This document shows, piece after piece, positions 17,722 through 26,686 of a stretch of 64,000 bases of DNA. Location: positions 682,001-746,000 of the forward strand of contig NZ_JACZEP010000002.1 in assembly GCF_014863355.1 (NCBI RefSeq), given 5' to 3'. The notes under the pieces were generated by a model. It was not told the DNA's origin and did no database searches. It saw nothing but the letters and a program-made list of their open reading frames with translations. The stretch is from Aminobacter carboxidus (GTDB taxonomy: Bacteria > Pseudomonadota > Alphaproteobacteria > Rhizobiales > Rhizobiaceae). Both the position numbers and the translations under genes were made by a program. Within the stretch, counting starts at the first letter, position 1, and every line of letters begins with the position of its first letter.

Positions 17722-18309
17722 CTACAATTCAGTGGTGAACCGGCGCAACCCGCTTTCCGTCAGTATTTCGGGGATGATGACGTCGTGGTTCTCGTCAGGA
17801 ACGCGCTCGACCTCCTGGCAGTCGAAGGCGATGCCGATCAGCCTGGGCTCGATGCCCTTGTCCTTAAGCTTGGAGATCGCCCGGTCGTAATAGCCCGCGC
17901 CATAGCCGATGCGGTGGCCGCGCGCGTCGAAAGCCGCCAGCGGCACCAGCATGATCTCAGGGTCCAGCACCGCGGCTTCCTCATGCGGCCCAACGGTGCC
18001 GAAACCCATGTCGACCATCGGCGCGCCACGCACCAGTTCGCGGAAGACGATGGTGTGCTTGTCGAGGATCGCCGGCAGGCAAAGCCGTGCGCCATGCTCG
18101 CGCAGCGCAAACATCATCGGCCTGACGTCGACCTCTGAACGCATCGGCCAGAAGCCGGAGACGATCGTGCCGGGCTCGATCGGGACGTGGTCGCGGGCGG
18201 TCTCTGCCATCTCCAGCGAAGCCTCGATGCGCCAGAACTGGTCAAGCGCATCGCGCCGGGCCAGCGCCTGCTTGCGCAACTGCTTCTTGATCTCGCGGTG
18301 AGAGGTCAT
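17722..18309 (-). CDS. 5-formyltetrahydrofolate cyclo-ligase
   Basis: Folate-salvage enzyme converting 5-formyl-THF to 5,10-methenyl-THF with ATP, 195 aa (ygfA homologue). Motifs: IKKQLRKQALARRDAL at the N terminus and the nucleotide-binding GYGAGYYDRAISKLK near residue 145, with PLAAFDARGHRIGYG before it. The start at 18309 is chosen over one 13 codons earlier. The probable 6S RNA lies directly upstream on the same strand, as in enterobacteria where ssrS and ygfA are cotranscribed. Confidence 0.93.
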   Translation of the reverse strand: MTSHREIKKQLRKQALARRDALDQFWRIEASLEMAETARDHVPIEPGTIVSGFWPMRSEVDVRPMMFALREHGARLCLPAILDKHTIVFRELVRGAPMVDMGFGTVGPHEEAAVLDPEIMLVPLAAFDARGHRIGYGAGYYDRAISKLKDKGIEPRLIGIAFDCQEVERVPDENHDVIIPEILTESGLRRFTTEL

Positions 18310-18427
18310 GCCGTGCCCCATTCTCCTGTCGTAACAGGTGTTTGGCACATCGGCTGTCGCAACGGCAACGCAGAAGTCGCAGCTGCCAAGGGGTGGGTAG
18401 GCAGGTTTTATCCGAGCGGGGAGGTTT

Positions 18428-18600
18428 TATCTGGGGAAGAGGTGACGATCCACACGACCGGTGGAGAAGTCGATCCCGGAGACCTACAAAGTAGGTGGGC
18501 GCCGTGTGAAAAGACCCACGGGTCTTCCCAGGGACAGCTCCCTAAGGATCGTTAAGGCCCCGGGGAAAATGCTCTCCTGCCGGGAAGCGCAGACCGTCAT
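18428..18600 (-). ncRNA. ssrS: Probable 6S RNA
   Basis: The gap upstream of the 5-formyl-THF cyclo-ligase gene folds on the minus strand into a long hairpin with an open middle. The apical part has CCTAC-TTT-GTAGG (18482-18496). Flanking arms CACACGG and CCGGTCGTGTG enclose it, and an outer stem pairs CCTGGGAAGA with TCTTCCCC. A TATATT-like -10 lies at 18605-18610 on the minus strand. Shape, size (about 170 nt) and position next to ygfA fit 6S RNA, which binds RNA polymerase holoenzyme. Ends are approximate. Confidence 0.6.
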
Positions 18601-18738
18601 CGCCAATATAGGCGCTATGGCGGCGATGTACCATGGCCATGCAGCCGTCCATGCAACGATATTTTGCGGGCGGGTGCGTGGAGGGTTTCCCATGGTTTGA
18701 GATTTTTCTTGGGGCTTCAGGCCCTGCCTTTGGTTCTA

Positions 18739-19048
18739 CACCGCAGCGGCGGCTTCAACTTCACGGCATGGATCCCCGGGTCTCCGCGCGTCGCTGCGCT
18801 CCTGCTCCGCCCGAGGATGACGAAGGCGTGTTGGCTTTAGGCTAACCTCCAAGGTTAGCACTTGGCGGGGATTTCTGGGCAACATGCAAGGGTCATGTCG
18901 TAGCAATGAACGGAAACGTCTGCCAATCGCTGACGTCAACGATTGCGGCGGGCATTAGTGCCCTCGTCATCCTCGGGCGGAGCAGGAGCGAAGCGACGTG
19001 CGGAGACCCGGGGATCCATGCCGTGAAGTTGAAACTGCCGCTGCGGTG
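18739..19048. repeat. Pair of inverted 87-bp repeats
   Basis: Left arm 18739-18826 and right arm 18962-19048 are reverse complements with only a few mismatches. Both contain CACGGCATGGATCCCCGGGT and the segment CTCCTGCTCCGCCCGAGGAT. The 135 bp between them hold a small hairpin GCTAACC-TCCAA-GGTTAGC. The sequence resembles a dispersed rhizobial intergenic repeat. No coding potential is seen in 18601-19290 apart from chance frames. Confidence 0.85.
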
Positions 19049-19290
19049 CAATGCCACCCAATCTTCCGCGCCGCCTGTCACCCTCTGTTGGCATGCACCA
19101 TGGTAGCCGCGCCTGTTTATCCACGCTCCGAAAACCTCGCGTACATTTCCCCCATCGTCTTACGGGATCTGGTGCGCACCGGGTATCAGGGCAGGCGGCG
19201 GGGACCTCCCGCAACGGGCGCGGCAGTGAGCAAGCTTGCCCCGCCGCCCGCACCTCCCTAGTGTCGGCCCCGACGAATTTGGAGTGTCGC

Positions 19291-20130
19291 ATGCGTTTTG
19301 AAGGTACCTCGGCCTATGTCGCCGACAAGGATCTGATGGTGGCGGTCAATGCGGCGATCGCGCTCGAGCGGCCGCTTCTGGTCAAGGGCGAGCCCGGCAC
19401 CGGCAAGACCGAGCTGGCCCGCCAGGTGGCATCGGGCCTTGGCCTCGAAATGATCGAGTGGAACGTCAAGTCGACCACCAAGGCGCAGCAGGGTCTCTAC
19501 GAATATGACGCGGTGTCGCGCCTGCGCGACAGCCAGCTCGGCGACGGCCGTTTCAACGACATCAAGAACTACATCAAGCGCGGCAAGCTGTGGGATGCGT
19601 TTGCCGCCGGCAGGAAGGTCGTGCTTTTGATCGACGAGATCGACAAGGCCGACATCGAGTTCCCCAACGACCTGTTGCAGGAACTCGATCGCATGGAGTT
19701 CTTCGTCTACGAGACCGGCGAGACGATCCGCGCCGAGGTGCGCCCGATCGTCATCATCACCTCCAACAACGAGAAGGAACTGCCCGACGCGTTCCTGCGC
19801 CGCTGTTTCTTCCACTATATCCGCTTCCCCGACGTCGACACGCTGCACAAGATCGTCGAGGTCCATTATCCCGGCATCAAGCAGAATTTGGTGCGCGCCG
19901 CGTTGACCCAGTTCTACGAGATCCGCGAAGTCGCCGGCCTCAAGAAGAAGCCGTCGACATCAGAGGCGCTCGACTGGATCCGACTGCTCGTTGCCGACGA
20001 CGTGGCGCCCGAAGACCTGCGCGCCGACCCCAAAAACGCACTGCCCAAGCTGCATGGCGCGCTGCTCAAGAACGAACAGGACGTGCACCTGTTCGAGAGG
20101 CTGGCGTTCATGGCCAGACGACAGGGCTGA
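19291..20130 (+). CDS. MoxR-family AAA+ ATPase
   Basis: Cytoplasmic AAA+ chaperone-like ATPase, 279 aa. Walker A is VKGEPGTGKTELARQVA (about residues 31-47), Walker B is VVLLIDEIDKADIEFPNDLL, sensor 1 is IVIITSNNEKELPDAFLRRC. MoxR proteins usually work with a VWA-domain protein; here the likely partner is at 22114-23304, with two unrelated-looking genes between. The ATG at 19291 follows TTGGAGTGTCGC. The frame is open upstream into the repeat region, but the family N terminus starts here. Confidence 0.93.
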   Translation: MRFEGTSAYVADKDLMVAVNAAIALERPLLVKGEPGTGKTELARQVASGLGLEMIEWNVKSTTKAQQGLYEYDAVSRLRDSQLGDGRFNDIKNYIKRGKLWDAFAAGRKVVLLIDEIDKADIEFPNDLLQELDRMEFFVYETGETIRAEVRPIVIITSNNEKELPDAFLRRCFFHYIRFPDVDTLHKIVEVHYPGIKQNLVRAALTQFYEIREVAGLKKKPSTSEALDWIRLLVADDVAPEDLRADPKNALPKLHGALLKNEQDVHLFERLAFMARRQG

Positions 20131-20337
20131 GGAGCGGTCCGCGTAGCGCACGAAAAGCCAGCGATTTGGCCTTTCGAGCGACCAACGTCCGCAGCCATGG
20201 CGAAGGGCAGGGTGCACGTCATTGCCCGGCCTCAGCCTGCGCACCGTCCGGCCAGCACATTCCCCGCTGTGGACCGTTGGCCGCGCCAAGTTGCTCAGGC
20301 AGGTTCCAGCCGACCGACGCAATCACAAGGCATAGCC

Positions 20338-20784
20338 ATGACCGACATCACCATCCGCCCGCTTGAGCTCGCCGACCATGCCGAATGGCGGCGGTTGTGG
20401 ACTGCCTATCTCGATTTCTACAACACGGTGCTGCCCGAAAACATCTACCAGCTCGCCTGGAAGCGGCTGTTCACCGAAGGCGAGTTCGAGCCCAAGGGCC
20501 TGATCGCCCTCGTTGACGGCAAGGCGGTCGGGCTGACCCATTACCTCTACCATCGCTCGGGCTGGTCGGAAGCCAACAATTGCTACCTGCAGGATCTGTT
20601 CGCCGACCCGGCAGCGCGTGGCAAGGGCGTCGGTGCCGCGCTCATCGAAGCGGTCAAGCAGGAAGCGGCCAAGCTCGGCGTCACCAATGTCTACTGGATG
20701 ACGCATGAGACCAACGCCACGGCGCGCAAGCTCTACGACCGCGTCGCCCGCCGCACCGGCTTCATCGAATACGATTTGCTGTAG
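20338..20784 (+). CDS. GNAT-family N-acetyltransferase
   Basis: Acetyl-CoA-dependent acyltransferase, 148 aa. Motif A (LQDLFADPAARGKGVGAALIEAV, about residues 83-105) has the pyrophosphate-binding loop, and NVYWMTHETNATARKLYDRVA is motif B. The start at 20338 matches the family N terminus ITIRPLELADHAEW. It is inserted between the MoxR and VWA genes and may be independent. The substrate is unknown. Confidence 0.92.
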   Translation: MTDITIRPLELADHAEWRRLWTAYLDFYNTVLPENIYQLAWKRLFTEGEFEPKGLIALVDGKAVGLTHYLYHRSGWSEANNCYLQDLFADPAARGKGVGAALIEAVKQEAAKLGVTNVYWMTHETNATARKLYDRVARRTGFIEYDLL

Positions 20785-20812
20785 AAATCTCTTGGCCGAG
20801 GCCGCAGCCTGA

Positions 20813-21886
20813 TCAGCCCGAGGTCTTCGCCACCCACTGATGCCACTGGGCGGCGTTGCCGCGGAAGACGTTGAGGTCGATCTTGCCGTCGACGCCGTGC
20901 GACAGGCCCGAACCCGAATACTGCCAGAACACCCAGTTGCGGCCGGGATAGACTTTGGATGGCGGCTCGGCCACGGCGCGCAGCCAGAACGGATAGTTCT
21001 GGAAGTGGCCGCGCAGATTGTCGCGATAGAAGTCGGGCGCGGTGTAGATGACCGGACGCTGGCCGTAGTGGCGCTCCAGCTTGTCCATGAAGACCTGCAT
21101 CTTCTCGCGGATCTTTTCGGGGTTGTGACGCCGCTTGCAGCTCGACTCGCCATTATATTCGACGTCGATGACCGGCGGCAGCGCGCCGGCAACCTTTGGC
21201 ACGTTGCGGATGAACCAGTCGGCCTGCTCGCCGGCGGTGCGGCACCAGTAGAAGAAATGATAGGCGCCGCGCTTCAGGCCGGCAGCCTCGGCGGCGCGCC
21301 AGTTCTTGCGGAACATCGGGTCGAGATGGTCGCCGCCGTCAGTGGCCTTGATGTAGGCGAAGTTGGCACCCTGGGTGCGCAGCTTTGGCCAGTCGATCTC
21401 ACCTTGCCAGCGCGAGACGTCGACGCCATGGACGGCGAAGTTCTTCGGCGACATGGCCTTGCCGAAATTGATCGGCTTGGCGTCGCGGAAGCGGCGGCCG
21501 TAGATCTGGCCGGGCGCAAAGGGCGTTGCCTTCATCGGCCGCGACGGCGCAATCAGCGCGATCGGCTTGGCGTCGGGCGTGGGCATGTCTTCAAGCTCGA
21601 TGGCCGGTTCCATCGACGTTCGGGGCATCGGCGTCGGCATGGCCATCGCGACCTGCACCGGCGGCGCGGTCATCGTGGTCACTTCGGTGGGCGCTGCCAT
21701 GACCGGCTGGGGCTGGGGCGCCTGCGCGAGCATTGGCGCGATGTCGGCCGAGGGCCTGATCACCGAACTCGTCGTTTCCGGCGAAGGCGAGGCCTGCTCC
21801 ATCAGGCTGCCAAGGCCCGAACTGGAGGTGCAGCCGGCCAGAGCCAGGCTGGCGAGAACGATCGCTGACGCCGCTGAGAAACGCAT
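20813..21886 (-). CDS. GH25-family lysozyme-like lipoprotein
   Basis: Predicted outer-envelope lipoprotein, 357 aa. The lipobox LASLALAGC at residues 11-19 follows a short signal peptide. Residues 20-120 are a proline/threonine-rich linker. The GH25 muramidase domain starts at FAVHGVDVSRWQGEIDW, with AYIKATDGGDHLDP and the catalytic pattern PPVIDVEYNGES. It probably cleaves the glycan of peptidoglycan in the periplasm. The start at 21886 is chosen because it begins the lipoprotein signal. It runs opposite to its neighbours. Confidence 0.92.
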   Translation of the reverse strand: MRFSAASAIVLASLALAGCTSSSGLGSLMEQASPSPETTSSVIRPSADIAPMLAQAPQPQPVMAAPTEVTTMTAPPVQVAMAMPTPMPRTSMEPAIELEDMPTPDAKPIALIAPSRPMKATPFAPGQIYGRRFRDAKPINFGKAMSPKNFAVHGVDVSRWQGEIDWPKLRTQGANFAYIKATDGGDHLDPMFRKNWRAAEAAGLKRGAYHFFYWCRTAGEQADWFIRNVPKVAGALPPVIDVEYNGESSCKRRHNPEKIREKMQVFMDKLERHYGQRPVIYTAPDFYRDNLRGHFQNYPFWLRAVAEPPSKVYPGRNWVFWQYSGSGLSHGVDGKIDLNVFRGNAAQWHQWVAKTSG

Positions 21887-22113
21887 AGGTACCCGTACGC
21901 AAAACAAGACCGGAGCGAAGGCAGACTCGCCCCGCTTCCCCACTGACGGCAATTGCTAACGGGAAATTACCAAGAAAGACTGAATCCGATTTTTACTTTA
22001 ATTAGATTTTGGGTGTTGCAACCGTGCCGAAACGCTGCCGTAGCGCGCGCCACTTGGACGCGGCGGTGGCGATGGGCTTGCCTGCGCGGCCGCGCGCAAG
22101 CAAAGTGCCCGGC

Positions 22114-23304
22114 ATGTTCATACCGTTTTTTCTCGAACTCAAGGCGGCCAAGGTCCCGGTTTCGCTGCGCGAGTACCTGGCGCTGCTCGAGGCACTCGAC
22201 GCCGACCTCGTCAGCTATGACGTCGAGGGTTTTTATTATCTCGCCCGCGCCGCGCTGGTGAAGGACGAGCGCCACATCGACCGCTTCGACCAGGTCTTCT
22301 CGCATTATTTCAAGGGCGTCGAGGCCGTCACGGGTGAGGGCGGCGTCGACGTCGCCAACATTCCCGAGGAATGGCTGCGCCGGCTTGCTGAGAAGACGCT
22401 GACCGATGAGGAGAAAAAGCTTGTCGAAGCACTTGGCGGCTTCGAAAAGCTGATGGAGACGCTGAGGCAACGGCTGGAAGAACAGAAGGGCCGCCACCAG
22501 GGCGGCTCGAAATGGATCGGCACGGCAGGCACCTCGCCCTTCGGCGCCTATGGCTACAATCCCGAGGGCGTGCGCATCGGCCAGGAGACCAGCCGCCACC
22601 GCCGCGCGGTCAAGGTCTGGGACAAGCGCGAATTCCGCAATTTCGACGACTCGGTCGAGCTCGGCACGCGCAACATCAAGGTGGCGCTCAAGCGCCTGCG
22701 CCGCTGGGTGCGCGAGGGTGCCGAAGAAGAGCTCGACCTGCCCGGCACCATCCACGCCACCGCCGACCACGGCTATCTCGACGTCAAGACGCGGCCCGAG
22801 CGGCGCAACGCGGTCAAGCTTTTGATGTTCTTCGACGTCGGCGGCTCGATGGACGACCACATCAAGGTCGTCGAGGAGCTGTTTTCTGCAGCACGCGTCG
22901 AGTTCCGCCAGCTCGAATATTTCTACTTCCACAATTGCCTTTACGAAGGCGTGTGGAAGGACAACCGCCGCCGCCATGCCGAGGTCTTGCCGACCCTCGA
23001 CGTGCTGCACAAATACGGCCACGACTACAAGGTCATCTTCGTCGGTGACGCCTCGATGAGTCCCTACGAGATCGCTTATGCCGGCGGCTCGGTCGAACAC
23101 TGGAACCCCGAGCCGGGGGCGATATGGCTGCGCCGCGTTCTCGACCAGTGGCCCAACGCCGTCTGGCTCAACCCGACGCAGGAAAAGCACTGGGGCTACA
23201 CCAGCTCGATCAAGATGATCGCCGAGATCTTCGCCAGCCGCATGTACCCGCTGACGCTGGCCGGACTTGAGGCGGCAACCAAACAGCTGTCGCGGAAACA
23301 CTAA
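22114..23304 (+). CDS. VWA-domain (CoxE-like) protein, MoxR partner
   Basis: Cytoplasmic protein of 396 aa. The N terminus MFIPFFLELKAAKVPVSLREYLALL is typical of CoxE-like VWA proteins. The metal-ion-dependent adhesion site appears as MFFDVGGSMDDH (DxGxS variant with GGS) at about residue 245. The C-terminal half includes KVIFVGDASMSPYE. It probably acts with the MoxR ATPase at 19291 to remodel or activate a target protein. The two are 2 kb apart, with an opposite-strand lipoprotein gene between, so they are not one operon here. Confidence 0.9.
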   Translation: MFIPFFLELKAAKVPVSLREYLALLEALDADLVSYDVEGFYYLARAALVKDERHIDRFDQVFSHYFKGVEAVTGEGGVDVANIPEEWLRRLAEKTLTDEEKKLVEALGGFEKLMETLRQRLEEQKGRHQGGSKWIGTAGTSPFGAYGYNPEGVRIGQETSRHRRAVKVWDKREFRNFDDSVELGTRNIKVALKRLRRWVREGAEEELDLPGTIHATADHGYLDVKTRPERRNAVKLLMFFDVGGSMDDHIKVVEELFSAARVEFRQLEYFYFHNCLYEGVWKDNRRRHAEVLPTLDVLHKYGHDYKVIFVGDASMSPYEIAYAGGSVEHWNPEPGAIWLRRVLDQWPNAVWLNPTQEKHWGYTSSIKMIAEIFASRMYPLTLAGLEAATKQLSRKH

Positions 23305-23415
23305 CTTAAGGCGCGGTGCCGGCTCACTACGATGTGATGCCCTGTCAGGCGACGGCTTGCGTAACTATCTGTGCCAAGACCACGAACAAGAAGAACAATC
23401 AGGGAGATCCCCGGA

Positions 23416-23820
23416 ATGGATGCCAAGACCTACCCCGTCACCCGCACCGATGCCGAATGGCGCGCGCTGCTGACGCCCGAACAGTACCAGGTGATGCGCA
23501 ACCACGGCACCGAGCGGCCGGGCAGCTGCGCGCTGCTCTATGAAAAGCGCGCCGGCACCTTCACCTGCGCCGGCTGCGACCAGCCATTGTTTGAATCCAA
23601 GCTCAAGTTCGAGAGCGGCACCGGCTGGCCGAGCTTCAACGACCCGGTCGAAGGCTCGGTCGAAAACACCGTCGACCGCAGCTACGGCATGGTGCGGACC
23701 GAATGCCATTGCGCCCGCTGCGGCAGCCATCTCGGCCACGTTTTCCCTGACGGTCCGCCGCCCACCGGCCTGCGCTACTGCATCAATGGCGTGGCGCTCA
23801 ATTTCGAACCAGCGGCCTGA
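23416..23820 (+). CDS. msrB: Peptide-methionine (R)-S-oxide reductase MsrB
   Basis: Repairs methionine-R-sulfoxide in proteins, 134 aa. Zinc-binding pairs are TCAGC and HCARC. The core [16 protein letters not shown] is conserved and the catalytic Cys lies in [13 protein letters not shown] near the C terminus. The start at 23416 is internal to a longer open frame and fits the family N terminus. Stand-alone cytoplasmic form, no signal peptide. Confidence 0.96.
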   Translation: MDAKTYPVTRTDAEWRALLTPEQYQVMRNHGTERPGSCALLYEKRAGTFTCAGCDQPLFESKLKFESGTGWPSFNDPVEGSVENTVDRSYGMVRTECHCARCGSHLGHVFPDGPPPTGLRYCINGVALNFEPAA

Positions 23821-23895
23821 TTTGCTCTTCTCAGGAATACGCCCGCGGGTGCAGCTGTTCGCGCCCGCGGCACCGTCGCGTGAGCCCGTCGTGGC

Positions 23896-24249
23896 TCAAA
23901 GCAGGCTGGCGAGGATGATCCAGAGCGTGGCGCTGATCTTGATGGCACCGGCATTCGGTATCCCGGCCATGTCGGCCGTGCGCAAGACGCTGCCATAGAG
24001 GAACAGATTGTAAGGCAGCGGGATCAGGTAGACGGCGACCGCCAGCAGTGCCGACATTTTCGCCGCCAGGATCAGCAATGCCACGATCGTCGTGGCGACG
24101 TTGATGATGCTGCCGACCACCACCATGTCCCACCAGAACAGCTTGCCGAGCGCCACCTCGCCGTTCCAGCGGCGCGAGAAGAAGGCCGAAAGCCCGCCTT
24201 GTCCGCTCATGGGATTGTCGGAGGGGTGGAATTGTCCCGCGCTGCTCAT
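23896..24249 (-). CDS. Small three-helix membrane protein, unknown function
   Basis: 117 aa. The N-terminal 40 residues are hydrophilic (SAGQFHPSDNPMSGQGGLSA), then WWDMVVVGSIINVATTIVALLI, MSALLAVAVYLIPLPYNLFLYG and AGAIKISATLWIILASLL form three membrane segments. GAAGAGGT precedes the chosen ATG; an upstream in-frame ATG 21 codons earlier is possible. I do not recognise the family. Confidence 0.75.
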   Translation of the reverse strand: MSSAGQFHPSDNPMSGQGGLSAFFSRRWNGEVALGKLFWWDMVVVGSIINVATTIVALLILAAKMSALLAVAVYLIPLPYNLFLYGSVLRTADMAGIPNAGAIKISATLWIILASLL

Positions 24250-24410
24250 GCCCGACCTCTTCAGCTTCGCGGCGAGGCTGCGTGCGGCCCGTCGCACCAT
24301 GCATTGTAGCATGTAAATAGGGCATCATCTCAGTCGTCTTTACAAGTCCAACCAATGCTTGACTTGCCAATACAGTGAACGATTGCAAGCATTTGTCTGC
24401 CGGGTACTCG

Positions 24411-25238
24411 TCAGGCGAGCAGGCCATCGATGTTTTCGACCAGTCGATGCGAGGCGCTCAGACAGCGGCGTGCCCGTTCCCCAGGTGAAACGCTATCGCC
24501 GAGACGCATCATCGGAATCTCGATGCTGAGTGGCCGGTCGGCGGGCAAGGCGCGGAGATAGCCCTTCAGTGGCAATGCCCCTTCGCCGGGCAGGTCGCGG
24601 TCGAAGGCGGAATGGCGCACCATCGTTTCAAGGTCGACGGGCGCAGGCGGAGCGTCGCAGAGATGGATGTTGTGGAGCAGGCTGCGGTCGATCGCGGCCA
24701 ACGCATTCGGCGAAATGCCCATGCGGTCGATGTGCAGCATGTCGAGGATCAGCCCGGCACCGTGGCCGGTACCCGCAGCCACCACCGACAGCGCCTCGTC
24801 ATGCGTTCCCGCCGCCCTGTGCGCTATCGGCTCGAAGTCGACGCCGAGCCCGAATCCCGAGGCCATTTCGGCGAGGCCGGCGAACCGGTCTTCGATCTCG
24901 GCCTGTTCGACCGTGCCGCGCATGTCGGCCACGGCGATCAGGCGCGGTGAGCCGAGCGCTGCCGCAGTCTCCATGGCGGCGGCGCTGTGCGACAGGTCGA
25001 ACTCTTTCCGGATCATCCAGCTTTCGACCTCCGTCAGCGTCAGTCCGCAATCGTCGAGAAGCCGCCGGCATTCGGCGACGAGCGTCCTGTTGCCGAGCAA
25101 GGGCGATGGCGCGTCGGCCGCCGCGGTCGGATGGAGGCGCAGCCCGAGGTGATCGTAGCCGACCTCCGACGCGATCCGGATCGACTCGAGCGGCGAGGCG
25201 ACAGGCGCGGTCAGATACGACATCGAAAAGCGTCTCAT
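24411..25238 (-). CDS. Sugar phosphate isomerase/epimerase-like TIM-barrel protein
   Basis: Xylose-isomerase-like TIM barrel (AP endonuclease 2 family), 275 aa. Barrel elements include VGYDHLGLRLHP, LGVDFEPIAH, GLILDMLHIDRMG, NIHLCDAPP and LSIEIPMM, supplying the Glu/Asp/His ligands expected for a divalent metal. It overlaps the flavin-dependent monooxygenase gene by 4 bp (ATGA). Coupling to that oxygenase suggests a role in degrading the same compound, perhaps a sugar or polyol derivative. The exact reaction is unknown. Confidence 0.87.
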   Translation of the reverse strand: MRRFSMSYLTAPVASPLESIRIASEVGYDHLGLRLHPTAAADAPSPLLGNRTLVAECRRLLDDCGLTLTEVESWMIRKEFDLSHSAAAMETAAALGSPRLIAVADMRGTVEQAEIEDRFAGLAEMASGFGLGVDFEPIAHRAAGTHDEALSVVAAGTGHGAGLILDMLHIDRMGISPNALAAIDRSLLHNIHLCDAPPAPVDLETMVRHSAFDRDLPGEGALPLKGYLRALPADRPLSIEIPMMRLGDSVSPGERARRCLSASHRLVENIDGLLA

Positions 25239-26596
25239 GGCCCGGTCCTGCGGTGGCGTGAAGCGGGATGATCCGGTGGCGTGCGCGGACCCGCGCCCGT
25301 TACCTTTTCGCGCAGGGTGCCGGCGCCGTATTCGGTCTTGAACATGCCGCGTCGCTGCAGCTCCGGCACCACCATGTCGATGAAGTTCTCCATCGTCTCA
25401 TGCGCCAGGATGCGGGCGATGTTGAAGCCGTCGACATCGGCATGCTCGACCCAGCGGGCAAGTTCGTCGACCACCTGCCCGGGCGTGCCGACGACCAGCA
25501 GGTTGCGGCCGCTGAGCACCATGCTTTCGGCCGCCTGGCGCACGGTCCAACTGCCCTTGCGCGTCAGGATTTCGAGCTGCGAATGGGCCGCTTCGGTCTT
25601 CTCGTAGCGGATCGGCTCATCCAGCGGATATTTCGACAGGTCGATGCCAAGTGCTGCAGACAGCTGGCACAGCATGCCCTCGACGCTGGTGTGGCGCTTG
25701 TAGTCTTCATAGCGGGCGCGGGCGAGTGCTTCGGTCTCGTCGACGATGATGGTTGCCCCGGCGAAGAACATCAGGCTTTTCGGATCGCGGCCAAGCGCGG
25801 CGGCGCGCTTGCGCATGTCGGCTACTCCAGGCGCCACCAGTTCGAGCTTCGGGCCGTTGATGAAGATGCCCTCGGCATGGGTGGCAGCGAAATGGCGGCC
25901 GCGCGGCGACCCACCCGCCTGAAACAGCAGCGGGGTGCGCTGCGGCGAGGGTTCGGCCGCACTCACCGCACGAATCCGGTGGTGCGGGCCGTTGTGGTCC
26001 AGTTCGGTGATCAGTGCAGGGTCGGCATAGATGCCGCTTGCCTTGTCACGTTTCAGCGCGTCGTCGGCCCAGGAGCCTTCCCACAGCCCGTACATCACCT
26101 GCATGAACTCGTCGGCTGCGTCGTAGCGTGCGTCATGCTCGGCCAGTTCGTCGCGGCCCATGGCCAGTGCGCCGCTGCGCAGGAAGGACGTCACGATGTT
26201 CCAGCCGATACGCCCGCCGGTCATGTGGTCGAGCGTCGTCATGCGCCGGGCAAACAGATAGGGCGTCTCGTAGGAGGCGCTGCCGGTGATGGCGAAGCCG
26301 AGGTTCCTGGTCACCAGTGCCATGGCCGAAACGATGACTGCCGGATCGAGGCTCGGCGCCAGCGCGCCGCTGCGGAACGCTGGTGCATAGCTCTGCTGGT
26401 AAGTGTCGGGCACGCCGAGCGAGTCGGCCAAAAACAGCGCATCGAACAGGCCGCGCTCCAGCAGGCGGGCATAGTCGGCCCAATAGTCGATGCTGGTGAA
26501 GTCGAGCGCCCTGTCGCTGGGATGGCGCCACAGGCCGAAGGCGAGGAAGCTCGGATTGCACTGGTCGAGCGCGTTGAGCCTGATTTCCCTGGTCAT
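25235..26596 (-). CDS. LLM-class flavin-dependent monooxygenase (NtaA/SnaA/DszA type)
   Basis: FMNH2-dependent oxygenase of the bacterial-luciferase superfamily, 453 aa. Family segments include the N-terminal NALDQCNPSFLAFGLWRHP, DALFLADSLGV, MTGGRIGWNIVTS and PLLFQAGGSPRGR. Such enzymes take reduced flavin from a separate reductase; a NADPH-dependent FMN reductase gene lies 1.2 kb away in divergent orientation. AGGAGGTGCC precedes the ATG at 26596. Substrates in the family include aminopolycarboxylates, dibenzothiophene sulfone and alkyl compounds; none can be assigned. Confidence 0.93.
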   Translation of the reverse strand: MTREIRLNALDQCNPSFLAFGLWRHPSDRALDFTSIDYWADYARLLERGLFDALFLADSLGVPDTYQQSYAPAFRSGALAPSLDPAVIVSAMALVTRNLGFAITGSASYETPYLFARRMTTLDHMTGGRIGWNIVTSFLRSGALAMGRDELAEHDARYDAADEFMQVMYGLWEGSWADDALKRDKASGIYADPALITELDHNGPHHRIRAVSAAEPSPQRTPLLFQAGGSPRGRHFAATHAEGIFINGPKLELVAPGVADMRKRAAALGRDPKSLMFFAGATIIVDETEALARARYEDYKRHTSVEGMLCQLSAALGIDLSKYPLDEPIRYEKTEAAHSQLEILTRKGSWTVRQAAESMVLSGRNLLVVGTPGQVVDELARWVEHADVDGFNIARILAHETMENFIDMVVPELQRRGMFKTEYGAGTLREKVTGAGPRTPPDHPASRHRRTGP

Positions 26597-26686
26597 GCGA
26601 TGGCACCTCCTGGCGTGTTTGCAGCGCAACTTCCCGGAGGCGAAGGCAAGTATCAAATGACCGTTTTCGACGGGGCGATCTCGAAA

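Noticed and set aside
19051-19290. N-terminal extension of the MoxR gene
   Set aside because: The open frame continues upstream, but the product is low-complexity and overlaps the end of the large inverted repeat; the family start is at 19291.
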